This document shows, piece by piece, positions 1-10,509 of a stretch of DNA of 64,000 bases. Made by a program: the position numbers and the translations under genes. The stretch spans positions 124,001-188,000 of the forward strand of contig JARKOC010000542.1 in the NCBI GenBank assembly GCA_029975915.1, in the 5' to 3' direction. Below the pieces are notes generated by a model. That model was not told the origin of the DNA. It saw only the letters and a list, made by a program, of their open reading frames with translations, and did not search any database. The first letter of the stretch is position 1, and each line of letters opens with the position of its first letter. Source of the DNA: Bryobacteraceae bacterium (GTDB lineage Bacteria > Acidobacteriota > Terriglobia > Bryobacterales > Bryobacteraceae).

Positions 1-1727
1 TGCACCATGCCCTGCGTGAACAGGTTCTTGAATGGCTCATCCACCGCCACCAGGCCGATGTCGCGCAGGAACTTGCACCAGAAGCGGGCGTATAGCAGAT
101 GCAGAATCGCATGCGTAACGCCGCCGATGTACTGATCGACGCCGAACCATGGCTTCACTTTGGCCGCATCGAACGGCAGCGACTCGTTCCTCGGGTCAAT
201 GTACCGAAGGAAATACCAGGACGAATCCACGAACGTGTCCATCGTGTCGGTCTCGCGCTGGGCTTGGGAGCCGCACTTGGGGCAAACCGTGTTCACGAAC
301 GAAGGCAATTGCGCCAGCGGCGACTTCCCCTTGCCGGTGAACTCGACATCCTTGGGCAATACGACCGGCAATTGATCCTCGGGCACCGGCACGATGCCGC
401 ACGCCTTACAATGGACAACCGGGATCGGCGTGCCCCAATACCGCTGGCGCGAAACGCCCCAGTCCTTCAGCCTGTACGTGATCGCCGCCTTGCCGAAGCC
501 CTGTTCCTCGGCCCGCGCCGCCATCCGCTTCCGCGCCTCGGCGGATTCGAGGCCAGACCATTCGCCCGACGCCTCCACCACGCCGTAGTCGCAAAACGCC
601 ATCTCCATCGTCTCGCCGTCGGCCAGAGCGCCATCCACGGGCCGGATCACCGGGACAACGGGAATCCCGTACTTCCGGCAGAATTCGAAATCGCGCTCGT
701 CGTGCGCCGGCACGGCCATTATGGCCCCGGTCCCGTAGCCCCACAGCACGAAGTTGCCCACCCATACCGGAATCTCCTGGCCCGAATACGGATTAACCGC
801 TTTGTGCCCCGTATCGAAGCCTTCCTTGATCAACTGATCCGGGTCCTTGCGCCCCTGGTCGTCGATCATCGCCTTCAGCTTCGGCGCCAGGGCGCCGGTG
901 CAAAGCTGGCGTGACACCGGGTGCTCCGGCGCCAGGATCACACAAGTTGCGCCGTAGATCGTATCCACGCGCGTGGTGAACACCCGCAGTTTCTCACCCG
1001 TCGTCTTCAGCGTGAAGTCGATCTCGGCGCCCTCGCTGCGGCCGATCCAGTTCCGCTGCATGGCCAGCACTTGTGGCGGCCACCCGGCCTCGATCTGCGA
1101 CATGTCATCCAGCAGTTGATCCGCGTAGGCGGTGATGCGCAGGAACCATTGTTCCAGTTCGCGCTGCTCCACTGGCGTCGTCTCGTGCCGCCAGCAGCAG
1201 CCTTCGACGACCTGCTCGTTCGCCAGCACCGTGGCACACTCGGGACACCAGTTCACCAGCGACGACTTGCGGTAGGCCAGCCCTCGTTCGAGCATTCGCA
1301 GGAAGATCCACTGGTTCCAGCGGTAGTAGTCCGGCTCGCATGTCGAGATCTCACGGTCCCAGTCGTAGGCGAAACCCAACCGCTGAAGCTGCTTCTTCAT
1401 GTGCGCGATATTGGACCGCGTCCAATCGCCCGGATGCAGACCGCGCTTGATGGCGGCGTTTTCAGCCGGCAGGCCGAAGGCGTCCCACCCCATCGGGTGC
1501 AGAACGTCGCAACCCTTCATCCACATGTAGCGGGCCAGAGTATCGCCGATCGAATAGTTCCGCACGTGGCCCATGTGCAACACCCCCGAGGGGTAAGGCA
1601 GCATCTCGAGCACGTAGTAGCGCGGCTTCGATCCGTCGTCGGCCGCCTTGTAGAGGGAGGAGTCCTCCGCCCAGGCGGCGGACCATTTCAGTTCAATCGC
1701 TTCGTGGGTATACGCGGTTTCGGGCAT
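1..1727 (-). CDS. leuS: Leucyl-tRNA synthetase, C-terminal part beyond the window
   Basis: Class I aminoacyl-tRNA synthetase that charges tRNA-Leu in the cytoplasm. The first 575 codons are present. The HIGH-type signature reads HMGH at residues 51-54, preceded by PYPSG as usual for LeuS. A zinc-ribbon-like set of cysteines (CPEC, then CC) follows near residues 165-190, and the CP1 editing insert comes next. The visible part ends at LFTQGMV, the strand just before the KMSKS loop, so the KMSKS motif, anticodon domain and stop lie to the left of the window. The ATG at 1727 gives the normal N-terminus ([15 protein letters not shown]). No frameshift is seen. Confidence 0.97.
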   Translation of the reverse strand, partial: MPETAYTHEAIELKWSAAWAEDSSLYKAADDGSKPRYYVLEMLPYPSGVLHMGHVRNYSIGDTLARYMWMKGCDVLHPMGWDAFGLPAENAAIKRGLHPGDWTRSNIAHMKKQLQRLGFAYDWDREISTCEPDYYRWNQWIFLRMLERGLAYRKSSLVNWCPECATVLANEQVVEGCCWRHETTPVEQRELEQWFLRITAYADQLLDDMSQIEAGWPPQVLAMQRNWIGRSEGAEIDFTLKTTGEKLRVFTTRVDTIYGATCVILAPEHPVSRQLCTGALAPKLKAMIDDQGRKDPDQLIKEGFDTGHKAVNPYSGQEIPVWVGNFVLWGYGTGAIMAVPAHDERDFEFCRKYGIPVVPVIRPVDGALADGETMEMAFCDYGVVEASGEWSGLESAEARKRMAARAEEQGFGKAAITYRLKDWGVSRQRYWGTPIPVVHCKACGIVPVPEDQLPVVLPKDVEFTGKGKSPLAQLPSFVNTVCPKCGSQAQRETDTMDTFVDSSWYFLRYIDPRNESLPFDAAKVKPWFGVDQYIGGVTHAILHLLYARFWCKFLRDIGLVAVDEPFKNLFTQGMV

Positions 1728-1845
1728 GGCTTGTTCAGGTGGCGCACTCCAGCAGCGCCCGGCCGCAAACAAGCCTGTTCAAGCGATCCGCGCGCGAAGG
1801 TCGCGCAGACCCATTGTCTCACGCCAGTGATGCGCCTGCTCCGGA

Positions 1846-2145
1846 TCAATCCAGCCCGAGCGGCTTCGGAGGAGGCTTGGTGGGGTCGTCCTGCTTGGCC
1901 TGCTTCAGGAGTTCGTCGAACTTGGCTGAAAGCACATCCTTGGACGACTTCACCTGTTCAAAAGACTTGTTGAACGCCGCTTCCCGTTCAGCCTGGGCGT
2001 TCTTCAGCTTCTCGACGCCCGCGCTGATGTCGTCGATAGTCTTGGGCCGCGGCTTTTCCTTATGGCTCAAAACGGCTTTCACCGCCGCATCCACCTTCAG
2101 CGTCGCTCCACAGCAGGGGCATTCCACTTCGAATTGGTTAGCCAT
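1846..2145 (-). CDS. Small zinc-ribbon coiled-coil protein, function unknown
   Basis: 99 residues. The N-terminus carries CPCC (from residue 9), which looks like half of a zinc ribbon. The rest is strongly charged and helical, rich in Lys, Glu and Ala, probably a coiled coil, and ends in a proline-rich tail (TKPPPKPLG). It lies between leuS and a thioesterase on the same strand, with gaps of 118 and 39 nt. No family is recognised. Codon use matches the neighbours, and the frame is open with an ATG start, so it is probably real. No clear Shine-Dalgarno sequence is visible upstream. Confidence 0.7.
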   Translation of the reverse strand: MANQFEVECPCCGATLKVDAAVKAVLSHKEKPRPKTIDDISAGVEKLKNAQAEREAAFNKSFEQVKSSKDVLSAKFDELLKQAKQDDPTKPPPKPLGLD

Positions 2146-2184
2146 GACTTTTAGAAGCTATTCTACGCCCATGCCGAACCCGGC

Positions 2185-2604
2185 TCATTCCTCCGAACCC
2201 ATCGCCCTGCGGAGGGCATCAGATAGTTCCGCTGGCAGCAGGATCGCCCTTTCTGTTTCAAGGGAGACACAAACCGCCGTGACGCGTCCGCGCGCCACGG
2301 GCGCGCCTTCCTTCGACGCGTCGAAGTACAGTGTAAACGCAGTCTCACCCACGCGCTCGACAGTCACTTCCATGTCCACAACATCGTCGTAGTGCAGAGG
2401 AGCCATGAACTGCGCTTCGACGTGGACCCGCGGGAAGGACACTTTCTTTGCTTTCTCCACCGCGGCATAAGGCAATCCGAGCGACCGCAGAAACTCGTCT
2501 TCCGCCGCCTCCATGAATCGGAACATGGCCGAGTAGTGGATGCGCCCTGTGGCGTCGGTGTCGGAAAACCTCACTCTCAGGCGCCATTTGAACGCAACCG
2601 GCAT
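2185..2604 (-). CDS. Acyl-CoA thioesterase, hot-dog fold (YbgC/4HBT type)
   Basis: About 139 residues, the usual length for a single hot-dog thioesterase. The motif FSDTDATGRIHYSAMFRFME near the N-terminus carries the catalytic Asp and the following HY pair of the 4-hydroxybenzoyl-CoA thioesterase family. These enzymes hydrolyse acyl-CoA or acyl-ACP thioesters in the cytoplasm; the substrate cannot be told from sequence. I start at the ATG at 2604 (MPVAFKW). The frame stays open to 2655, but the extra residues are not typical of the family. It is not clearly in an operon with its neighbours. Confidence 0.85.
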   Translation of the reverse strand: MPVAFKWRLRVRFSDTDATGRIHYSAMFRFMEAAEDEFLRSLGLPYAAVEKAKKVSFPRVHVEAQFMAPLHYDDVVDMEVTVERVGETAFTLYFDASKEGAPVARGRVTAVCVSLETERAILLPAELSDALRRAMGSEE

Positions 2605-2753
2605 GGAACTATTTTGCGACAAGAATGCCCGAATTCGCGAGTAGAAATGCTCCAAGGCGAATCAACGCGCCGCGTCGCAGACGGCTGGCGCAATAAAGAT
2701 TGACGGGAGCCCCGTGGATGGAGCTCCCCCGCTGGATCTGACGAGTTGGACGG

Positions 2754-3503
2754 CTAAGCTTGCTTCTTGCCCTGTTTGGCCACGGCTTCCATCGCCGCCT
2801 TCACCTTTTCCGGGTCACCCAGGTAGTACGACTTCAGCGGCTTCAGGTCCGCGTCGAGTTCGTAGACCAGTGGCATCCCCGTGGGGATGTTCAACTCAAT
2901 GATGTCGGCATCGCTGACGTTGTCCAGATACTTCACCAGCGCCCTGAGACTGTTGCCGTGGGCGACAATCAGCACCCGCTTGCCCGATTTGATCACTGGT
3001 GCGATCTCGTCGTGCCACAGCGGCAGGAACCGCGCCACGGTGTCCTTCAGACACTCGGTCAAGGGCAGTTCCTCGTGGCTGAGATCTGCGTAGCGCGGGT
3101 CTTTGCCAGGGTACCGCTCGTCGTCGGTGGTCAGCGGCGGCGGCGGAATGTCGTAGCTGCGGCGCCAGATCTTGACCTGGGCTTCGCCGTATTTGTCCGC
3201 CGTCTCGCTCTTGTTCAGGCCCTGCAAGGCGCCATAGTGGCGTTCGTTCAGCCGCCACGACCTTTTCACCGGAATCCACATCTGGTCCAGTTGCTCGGTC
3301 ACCAAGTTGTAGGTCTTGATGGCGCGCTTCAGCAGCGAAGTGTAGCCGATGTCGAAGACGTAACCCTCGCGGCTGAGAACCTGGCCGCCTTCAATCGCCT
3401 CGGCCACGCCCTTCTCGCTCAGGTCCACATCGGTCCAGCCGGTGAAGCGGTTTTCTTTGTTCCAGGTCGATTCGCCGTGGCGGATCAAGACAATCTTGTA
3501 CAT
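2754..3503 (-). CDS. gpmA: 2,3-bisphosphoglycerate-dependent phosphoglycerate mutase
   Basis: Interconverts 3- and 2-phosphoglycerate in glycolysis. 249 residues, the standard size. The histidine-phosphatase signature RHGEST is at residues 8-13, with His9 as the phosphorylated residue; the second catalytic His is in [11 protein letters not shown]. The typical [13 protein letters not shown] segment is present. The gene starts 18 nt after the end of eno, with GGAG about 11 nt before its ATG. The pair eno-gpmA therefore encodes two consecutive glycolytic steps and is very probably one transcript. Confidence 0.96.
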   Translation of the reverse strand: MYKIVLIRHGESTWNKENRFTGWTDVDLSEKGVAEAIEGGQVLSREGYVFDIGYTSLLKRAIKTYNLVTEQLDQMWIPVKRSWRLNERHYGALQGLNKSETADKYGEAQVKIWRRSYDIPPPPLTTDDERYPGKDPRYADLSHEELPLTECLKDTVARFLPLWHDEIAPVIKSGKRVLIVAHGNSLRALVKYLDNVSDADIIELNIPTGMPLVYELDADLKPLKSYYLGDPEKVKAAMEAVAKQGKKQA

Positions 3504-3521
3504 GTATTGGTCGCTCCGGTC

Positions 3522-4835
<1,314 letters not shown>

Positions 4836-4855
4836 CTACAGCAGACGGCCAAGTC

Positions 4856-5818
4856 CTATTCTACACTTCCGTCCGGGCCCTTTACCGAGACTCGGTACAG
4901 TCTCCTCGCGATCTCCCGGATCTCGCCACCCCGGTGCAGGATCGCCCGCCATCTCTCGGGAATCGCGGTTTCGCCGTAGTAGGCGCCTGCCAATTGACCG
5001 TAGATCGCCCCCGTCGTGTCGGCATCCTCGCCCAAATTGACCGCCAGCAATGCGCCCTCCTCGAAGCTCCGTCCGCGATAGAAGGCCCAAAGCGCCGCCT
5101 CCAGCGAACGAACTACGAAACCGCTGCCCTGGATGACCGGCGGCTCACTTCGCTTGAACGACCCCCCGGCCACCTCTGCCACCTGGTCTTCCAGCGGCGC
5201 TTTCTGCCAAAGTGTTCCAACTGGAGCGTAGGCTGGCCCGCACAGCGTCTCCTTCGACTCGCCCGCCAATGCGCCGAGTATCAGCGCCGCCAGATACCGG
5301 CACGCGTCCACGCAAGCCAGCGAGGCGTGGGTCGTGCGCGAACTCTCGCCCGCCATCCGTATCGCCTGCCCGGCATCGGCACGGTAGTAGAGCACAACAG
5401 GAGCGAGCCTCATCAGCGACCCATTCCCAGCCGCCAGCGGGTCCTCCGACCCGCTGAACGCCTCGCCGGTTGCGACATATCTTTCGAGCGCCTGCTGCGT
5501 CGCCGTTCCGATGTCAAAGCACTGCCCCGTCGACGACCAATGGCCCTGCCGCCACCAGCGGACATAACGGTCCATCTGATCCTGTGCGCTGAATCCGCCA
5601 CAAGCAAGCAGGCTCTCACTTAGACACATGGCCATCGAAGTATCGTCAGTCCAGTAGCCGGGAGGCAATTGGAACGGACCGCCACCTTCGATTTCCAAAA
5701 TTGCCTTCAGATTGCCAGGGCTGGAGAACTCCAGCGTCGTTCCTAGCGCGTCGCCGCACGCCAGACCGAGCAAAGTGCCGGTGTACCGGTCTTCTAGATC
5801 CACTCGTCCACCGTCCAA
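4856..5818 (-). CDS. ADP-ribosylglycohydrolase family protein (DraG-like)
   Basis: About 320 residues. The N-terminal GTLLGLACGDALGTTLEF, then WTDDTSMAMCLSESL, and C-terminal GEDADTTGAIYGQLAGAYYGE form the three conserved segments of the ADP-ribosylglycohydrolase fold. The acidic residues in WTDDT and EDADT bind two magnesium ions. The family removes ADP-ribose from proteins or small molecules; the substrate here is unknown. The start is uncertain: TTG at 5818 gives the longest form and GTG at 5803 (VDLEDRYTG) is equally plausible. No ADP-ribosyltransferase toxin is next to it. Confidence 0.88.
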   Translation of the reverse strand: MDGGRVDLEDRYTGTLLGLACGDALGTTLEFSSPGNLKAILEIEGGGPFQLPPGYWTDDTSMAMCLSESLLACGGFSAQDQMDRYVRWWRQGHWSSTGQCFDIGTATQQALERYVATGEAFSGSEDPLAAGNGSLMRLAPVVLYYRADAGQAIRMAGESSRTTHASLACVDACRYLAALILGALAGESKETLCGPAYAPVGTLWQKAPLEDQVAEVAGGSFKRSEPPVIQGSGFVVRSLEAALWAFYRGRSFEEGALLAVNLGEDADTTGAIYGQLAGAYYGETAIPERWRAILHRGGEIREIARRLYRVSVKGPDGSVE

Positions 5819-5824
5819 ACAGGA

Positions 5825-5852
5825 GAACCGGAGACATTTTGGTCTCCGGTTC
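5825..5852 (-). terminator. Hairpin after the oxidoreductase gene
   Basis: An 11-bp perfect inverted repeat (GAACCGGAGAC / GTCTCCGGTTC) with a 6-nt loop lies 27 nt after the stop of the minus-strand Gfo/Idh/MocA gene. It lacks a long U-run, so it may be a weak or Rho-assisted terminator. Confidence 0.6.
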
Positions 5853-5878
5853 CCTTATCGGCCAGGTTTGATCGGTTG

Positions 5879-7141
5879 TTAGATGAACTGGTACTTGCCA
5901 GGCACCGGGAACGGCGTCGGCGGATTCGTGGCATTGTAGTCCCACGTTTTCGGCATCAGATCCTGCTTCGAGTTCATGATCTGGTCCCAGGTCAGTTGCA
6001 GGCCCGAATACGCCGCTTCGCGGCCCATAATACAGGTCAGGGTTGACTCGGCAACCTCCATCGCTTCGTTGATGTAAGGTCCATCTCCACGAATCGACTT
6101 GTACAGCTTCGTGTGCTCGTTCACATAGCCCGGAGCGCCTTTGCTTTGGTTCAGCGTCAGCCTGCCCTTCGAGCAGGCCACGATCTCATTCACCTGTTGG
6201 TAGGCGTTTCTCGGATACTGGCGGCAATAGGACGACATCCGGACGCCGTTGGGATATTCGAAGTCGGCGCTGAGATGATCGTAGATGTTGCCATGGACCT
6301 CATCTTGCGGACGCCACGATGCGCCGCCCGACGCGTGTACTTTCACCGGATGCGTGCCCATGATCCAGTTGCAGACGTCAATATTGTGCAGATGCTGCTC
6401 TACGATCTGGTCGCCGCAGATCCAGAGATTCGAATACCAGTTTCTGTGTTGCCACTCGAACTCGCCCCACTTCTCCTGCCGCCCCTTCGGCTGCTGGATT
6501 ACGGGCGAGCCCACCCAATACGCATAAAGCGCGACCACGTCGCCATAAACGCCGTTCTTCAGGTCGGCGACCGTCTTGATGTAAAACGGATCGCTGCGCC
6601 GTTGCGCGCCGCTGACGACCGTCAGTTTCTTCTCGACTGACTTCTTCGCCGCCGCCATGCACCTGCGCACGCCTGTCGCATCCACCCCGAACGGCTTTTC
6701 GCAGAAGACATGCTTGCCAGCCTCGATCGCCGCTTCGAAGTGAATGGGCCGCCATCCGGGAGGCGCGCACAGGAAGATTACGTCCACGTCGGTCGCGATC
6801 ACTTTCTTGAACGCCTCAAACCCGACAAACCTCCTGTCCGGTTCAACCTTGATCCGGTCGGCGGCATTGATCTTTGCGGCGCGATCCCGCAAGTTTTTGA
6901 TGCTCGCCTCCAGTTTGTCCTCGAACGCATCGCCCATGGCGTGCAACTCGATCGCCGGGTCGCCGTTGAGCGCATCGATCACGGCCCCCGTGCCTCGGCC
7001 GCCGCAACCGATCAGCCCTGCCTTCAATCTTGCGGGCGCCGATCCTCGCACAAGTTCAGGTCTGACGATGGTGAACGCCGTCGCCATGGCCGGCGCGCCG
7101 GTCAAGACCGACCGGCGAGTTCTTAGTTTTGTCATGTCCAT
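5879..7141 (-). CDS. Gfo/Idh/MocA-family oxidoreductase, exported by a Tat-like signal
   Basis: About 420 residues from the ATG at 7141, which has GGAG 10 nt upstream; the open frame extends further but without family sequence. The N-terminus TRRSVLTG resembles a Tat signal, followed by a Rossmann fold with GLIGCGGRGTGAV and the family motif CEKPFG. The C-terminal half holds the alpha/beta substrate domain. Members oxidise or reduce sugars and cyclitols with tightly bound NAD(P). Export of such proteins is common in Acidobacteriota and Planctomycetes. The substrate is unknown. A hairpin at 5825-5852 follows it. Confidence 0.88.
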   Translation of the reverse strand: MDMTKLRTRRSVLTGAPAMATAFTIVRPELVRGSAPARLKAGLIGCGGRGTGAVIDALNGDPAIELHAMGDAFEDKLEASIKNLRDRAAKINAADRIKVEPDRRFVGFEAFKKVIATDVDVIFLCAPPGWRPIHFEAAIEAGKHVFCEKPFGVDATGVRRCMAAAKKSVEKKLTVVSGAQRRSDPFYIKTVADLKNGVYGDVVALYAYWVGSPVIQQPKGRQEKWGEFEWQHRNWYSNLWICGDQIVEQHLHNIDVCNWIMGTHPVKVHASGGASWRPQDEVHGNIYDHLSADFEYPNGVRMSSYCRQYPRNAYQQVNEIVACSKGRLTLNQSKGAPGYVNEHTKLYKSIRGDGPYINEAMEVAESTLTCIMGREAAYSGLQLTWDQIMNSKQDLMPKTWDYNATNPPTPFPVPGKYQFI

Positions 7142-7368
7142 TGTGTCCGCACTCCAGTCGCCTGCCATTGTATATCTAGTAGCGTGAGCCGGATGATCGC
7201 CTTCGCTATTCGACAACTCATCGTATCCTGCCGCGCTCAGGGCGCGGGGCCAGAAATGTTGCCTCTCCGCGCTTGGGGTGGCGATCGCCGGCATCCCAAT
7301 GCTATCTTCCCGCCGGCCGGACCATCCGGTTTGAGTTCGCAACCAGATCCTTTCATCCTGGAGTTGAA

Positions 7369-8760
7369 ATGAGACCTTACGACATGTCAGCCGACGACTT
7401 CCGCCGTCACGGCCATGAAGTCGTCGATTGGATAGCGAACTATCTGGAGAAGACAAGGGACTACCCTGTGGTGCCCCGCGTAGAGCCCGGCGATCTCGCG
7501 CGATCCCTGCCGGCGGCCGCTCCTGAGCAAGGCGAATCGATGGAAAACATCCTGGCTGACTTCAGGAACAAGGTCATACCCGCTGTCACGCATTGGAACC
7601 ACCCCTCATTTCACGCTTACTTCTCGGTGAGCGCGTCCGCTCCGGGGATCTTGGGGGAAATGCTGGCGTCGGCGCTCAACGTCAACAGCATGGTCTGGCT
7701 ATCGTGTCCGGCGTCGGTCGAACTGGAAGCCGTGGTGATGTCGTGGCTGCGCCAGTGGCTCGGCCTGCCCGAGCCGTTTTTCGGGATGATTCACGATACG
7801 GCGTCGCTATCCACGCTGCATGCCATCGCCGCGGCGCGCGTGGCTGCCGACCCCGACCTCAGGCAAAGAGGAGCCAGCCAGGGCTTGGTTCTCTACACTT
7901 CCCAACACGCTCACTCGTCAGTCGAAAAGGGCGCGCTCAGTCTGGGCCTTGGCCGTGACAATGTTCGCAAGATCGGAGTCGACGGCGAATACCGGATGGA
8001 CCCGGCGCTGCTCCGGCAGGCCATCACCACCGACCTCGCCGCCGGACGGGAGCCCTTCTGTGTTGTTTCCACCACCGGCACTACCTCGGTCGCCAGTATC
8101 GATCCAGTCGCCGCCATCCAGGGTGTTGCCGATGAGTTTGGCCTTTGGCACCATATAGATGCCGCCTATGGTGGTCCAGCCGCTATCATTCCCGAAATGC
8201 GATGGCTGCTTGATGGAGCCGGCCGTGCGGACTCGCTTGTCGTCAACCCGCACAAGTGGCTTTTCACGCCCATTGACCTCAGCGCCTTCTATTGCCGCCG
8301 CCCCGACGTTCTTCGCCAAGCCTTCGCCCTCGTCCCTGAATACCTTAAAACCAACCAGGACGATGTCGCCGTCAATCTGATGGACTACGGCATCCCGCTC
8401 GGCCGGCGGTTCCGCGCCCTAAAACTGTGGTTCGTGATGCGGTGGTTCGGACGTGAGAAGGTTGTGGCCATCCTCCGCTCGCACATCGCTTGGGCCGCTG
8501 AGCTGAGGTCTTGGATTGAAGCCGACCAGCGCTTCGAGGTCTGTGCGCCTACCCGCCTGTCGCTTGTCTGTTTCCGTCTAAAAGCGGGCGACGACGCCAC
8601 GCGAAACCTGCTTGAAGCCGTCAATGCGTCGGGCAAGGCGTTCGTTTCGGGTAATGTCCTCGACGGCCGCTACGTCATCCGATTCGCCATCGGCAACATC
8701 GGCACCACGCGCGAAGACGTACTGGGGGCCTGGAATCTGATGCGGTCTCTTGCGGGTTGA
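7369..8760 (+). CDS. PLP-dependent amino-acid decarboxylase (aromatic-L-amino-acid/glutamate group II type)
   Basis: 463 residues from the ATG at 7369, with GGAG 7 nt before it. The family N-terminus RRHGHEVVDWIANYLE, the HPSFHAYF segment and the pyridoxal-binding lysine in NPHKWLF (Lys296) are all present. The order and length match aromatic-L-amino-acid decarboxylases (group II). The enzyme removes CO2 from an amino acid, probably aromatic, to give an amine; exact substrate not readable. It is divergent from the oxidoreductase at 7141, with about 230 nt between them, and ends shortly before the convergent mrp-like gene. Confidence 0.92.
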   Translation: MRPYDMSADDFRRHGHEVVDWIANYLEKTRDYPVVPRVEPGDLARSLPAAAPEQGESMENILADFRNKVIPAVTHWNHPSFHAYFSVSASAPGILGEMLASALNVNSMVWLSCPASVELEAVVMSWLRQWLGLPEPFFGMIHDTASLSTLHAIAAARVAADPDLRQRGASQGLVLYTSQHAHSSVEKGALSLGLGRDNVRKIGVDGEYRMDPALLRQAITTDLAAGREPFCVVSTTGTTSVASIDPVAAIQGVADEFGLWHHIDAAYGGPAAIIPEMRWLLDGAGRADSLVVNPHKWLFTPIDLSAFYCRRPDVLRQAFALVPEYLKTNQDDVAVNLMDYGIPLGRRFRALKLWFVMRWFGREKVVAILRSHIAWAAELRSWIEADQRFEVCAPTRLSLVCFRLKAGDDATRNLLEAVNASGKAFVSGNVLDGRYVIRFAIGNIGTTREDVLGAWNLMRSLAG

Positions 8761-8782
8761 CCCGCGGCTTATCGCCGCTGGC

Positions 8783-9613
8783 TCAGTCTTCCACGGTGAA
8801 CCGGGCCGATGGCCTTTGCGCTGCCTTTGCCCTTTCAGCCAGCCGGCGGGCCATCTCGAAAAACGGCTTGCCTTGATCGCTCTCCGGCCCCTGTAGTGCT
8901 GCGGGGCGACCGGTGTCGCCGCCGATGCGGATACCGGGATCCATGGGAAGCTCGCCCAGGAACGGCACTTCCATGGCCTCTGCGGTGCGCTTGCCGCCAC
9001 CTTCTCCGAACACGTCCACCCGCTGTCCGGTGCCTGGAACGATCAGGTAACTCATGTTTTCGACCATCCCGAGGAGTTCCACCTTCACCTGACGGAACAT
9101 GAGTACCGCCTTCCGGCCGTCCTCCAAACTGACCTCGGATGGCGTCGTAACGACGACCGCGCCCGAGAGAGGGGCGGTTTGGATCAGCGAGAGTTGCACG
9201 TCGCCGGTGCCGGGCGGCAGGTCGACCAGCAGGTAGTCGAGTCCAGACCAATCCACTTGCCGCAGGAACTGCTGCATGACGCTGTGCAACATGGGCCCGC
9301 GCCAGATCAGGGGCTTGTCGCCAGGGTTCAGAAACCCCATCGACATTACCTTCACTCCATGCTGCTCGATTGGTTGAATCCGACCGTCCACCATGTATGG
9401 CGTCTCGCAGACGCCCATCATTAAGGGCACGTTGGGTCCGTAAACATCGGCGTCCAGTAGCCCGACCTTGTAGCCCATGGCCGCCAGGGCGATGGCGAGG
9501 TTCACCGAGACGGTGGTTTTCCCCACACCCCCCTTGCCGGAACCGATGGCAATCAGGCTGTTTACCCCTTCAATGGGCTGCTTGGGCTGTTCGTGCTGGT
9601 GGGCGGTACTCAT
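8783..9613 (-). CDS. Mrp/ApbC-type P-loop ATPase, iron-sulfur carrier family
   Basis: 276 residues. The deviant Walker A motif GKGGVGKT (Gly26-Thr33) and the family blocks LLDADVYGPNVPLMMG and LLVDLPPGTGDVQLSL identify the Mrp/NBP35 family, which carries Fe-S clusters. Two oddities: the N-terminal MIP18 (DUF59) domain found in longer Mrp proteins is absent, and the usual CxxC after NMSY is replaced by VPGTG, so the cluster-binding cysteines are missing. Cysteine-free homologues are known, so it may still be functional. It is convergent with the decarboxylase and divergent from the ThuA gene. Confidence 0.9.
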   Translation of the reverse strand: MSTAHQHEQPKQPIEGVNSLIAIGSGKGGVGKTTVSVNLAIALAAMGYKVGLLDADVYGPNVPLMMGVCETPYMVDGRIQPIEQHGVKVMSMGFLNPGDKPLIWRGPMLHSVMQQFLRQVDWSGLDYLLVDLPPGTGDVQLSLIQTAPLSGAVVVTTPSEVSLEDGRKAVLMFRQVKVELLGMVENMSYLIVPGTGQRVDVFGEGGGKRTAEAMEVPFLGELPMDPGIRIGGDTGRPAALQGPESDQGKPFFEMARRLAERAKAAQRPSARFTVED

Positions 9614-9667
9614 TCCTTTCAGTTTAGATGACCGGTGGTATGATGAGTGCCGAATGGAACGGAAACC

Positions 9668-10489
9668 ATGAAATCGTCCCTTTTCTCCTCAATTCTCGCC
9701 GCCGCCCTGGCAGTATCCTTGGCCGCTCCGGCAGCCGGGCAGCAGACGCCTCCGAAACGAAAACGGCTCCTCGTGATCGGAGCAGTCGAAGGATTTCAAC
9801 ACGATGCCACTTCGCACGGCATGGCCACGCTCTGGAAACTCGGACAGGAATCGGGCCTCTGGGAAACTTACTTCAAGACCGACGTCCAGCTGCTCACAAA
9901 AAAGAAGCTTGGCGGCAACGCAAAGAATTTGGACTACTTCGACGCGGTTGCCTTCTACACGACCGGCGAGTTGAAGATGGACGACGAACAGAAGGCGGCG
10001 CTGATGTCGTTCATCAAGGATGAAGGCAAGGGCTTCATCGGAGTCCATTCTGCGCCCGACACCTTTTATAAGTGGCCCGAATACGGCGAGATGCTCGGAG
10101 GCTACTTCGATGGGCATCCGTGGAACACCTTCGAGGCGCCTATTCTGGTGGAAGATCCCACCCATCCGATTGTCCGGCACTTTCCCAAAGAGTTCAAAGT
10201 CCTCGATGAGATCTACCAGGCCAAGGACTTCTCGCGCGAGAAGTGCCGTGTTTTGTTGCGCATGGACGAGAAGAAGCTTGACATGACGAGGAAAGGCATC
10301 AAGCGCGCAGACAAGGACTTCGCCATCGCCTGGGTGAAGGAGTACGGCAAGGGGAGAGTCTTCTATTCGACCCTGGGCCATACCGAGGAGAGTTGGAACG
10401 ACAAGAACGTCCAGAAGATGTGGCTGGAAGCAGTGAAGTGGGCCATGAAGCTGACCGAAGGAACTGCTCAGCCCAGGCCAAAACCCTGA
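9668..10489 (+). CDS. Secreted ThuA-domain protein
   Basis: 273 residues from the ATG at 9668, with a GGAA-type site upstream. The N-terminus is a Sec signal peptide (about residues 1-25, cleavage near AAGQQ). The rest is a ThuA/trehalose-utilisation domain of the class I glutamine-amidotransferase-like fold: LLVIGAVEGFQHDATS, GKGFIGVHSAPDTFYKWPEYGEMLGG and GRVFYSTLGHTEESW. Such proteins are common in polysaccharide-degrading bacteria; the activity is not well defined. Followed 20 nt later by the DUF4038 protein, so probably one transcript. Confidence 0.88.
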   Translation: MKSSLFSSILAAALAVSLAAPAAGQQTPPKRKRLLVIGAVEGFQHDATSHGMATLWKLGQESGLWETYFKTDVQLLTKKKLGGNAKNLDYFDAVAFYTTGELKMDDEQKAALMSFIKDEGKGFIGVHSAPDTFYKWPEYGEMLGGYFDGHPWNTFEAPILVEDPTHPIVRHFPKEFKVLDEIYQAKDFSREKCRVLLRMDEKKLDMTRKGIKRADKDFAIAWVKEYGKGRVFYSTLGHTEESWNDKNVQKMWLEAVKWAMKLTEGTAQPRPKP

Positions 10490-10509
10490 TCCGAAAGGGA
10501 TTCCGTCAT

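Noticed and set aside
921..1973. Long plus-strand frames opposite leuS and its upstream region
   Set aside because: They lie on the antisense strand of a clear leuS gene and show no recognisable domain; typical high-GC shadow frames.
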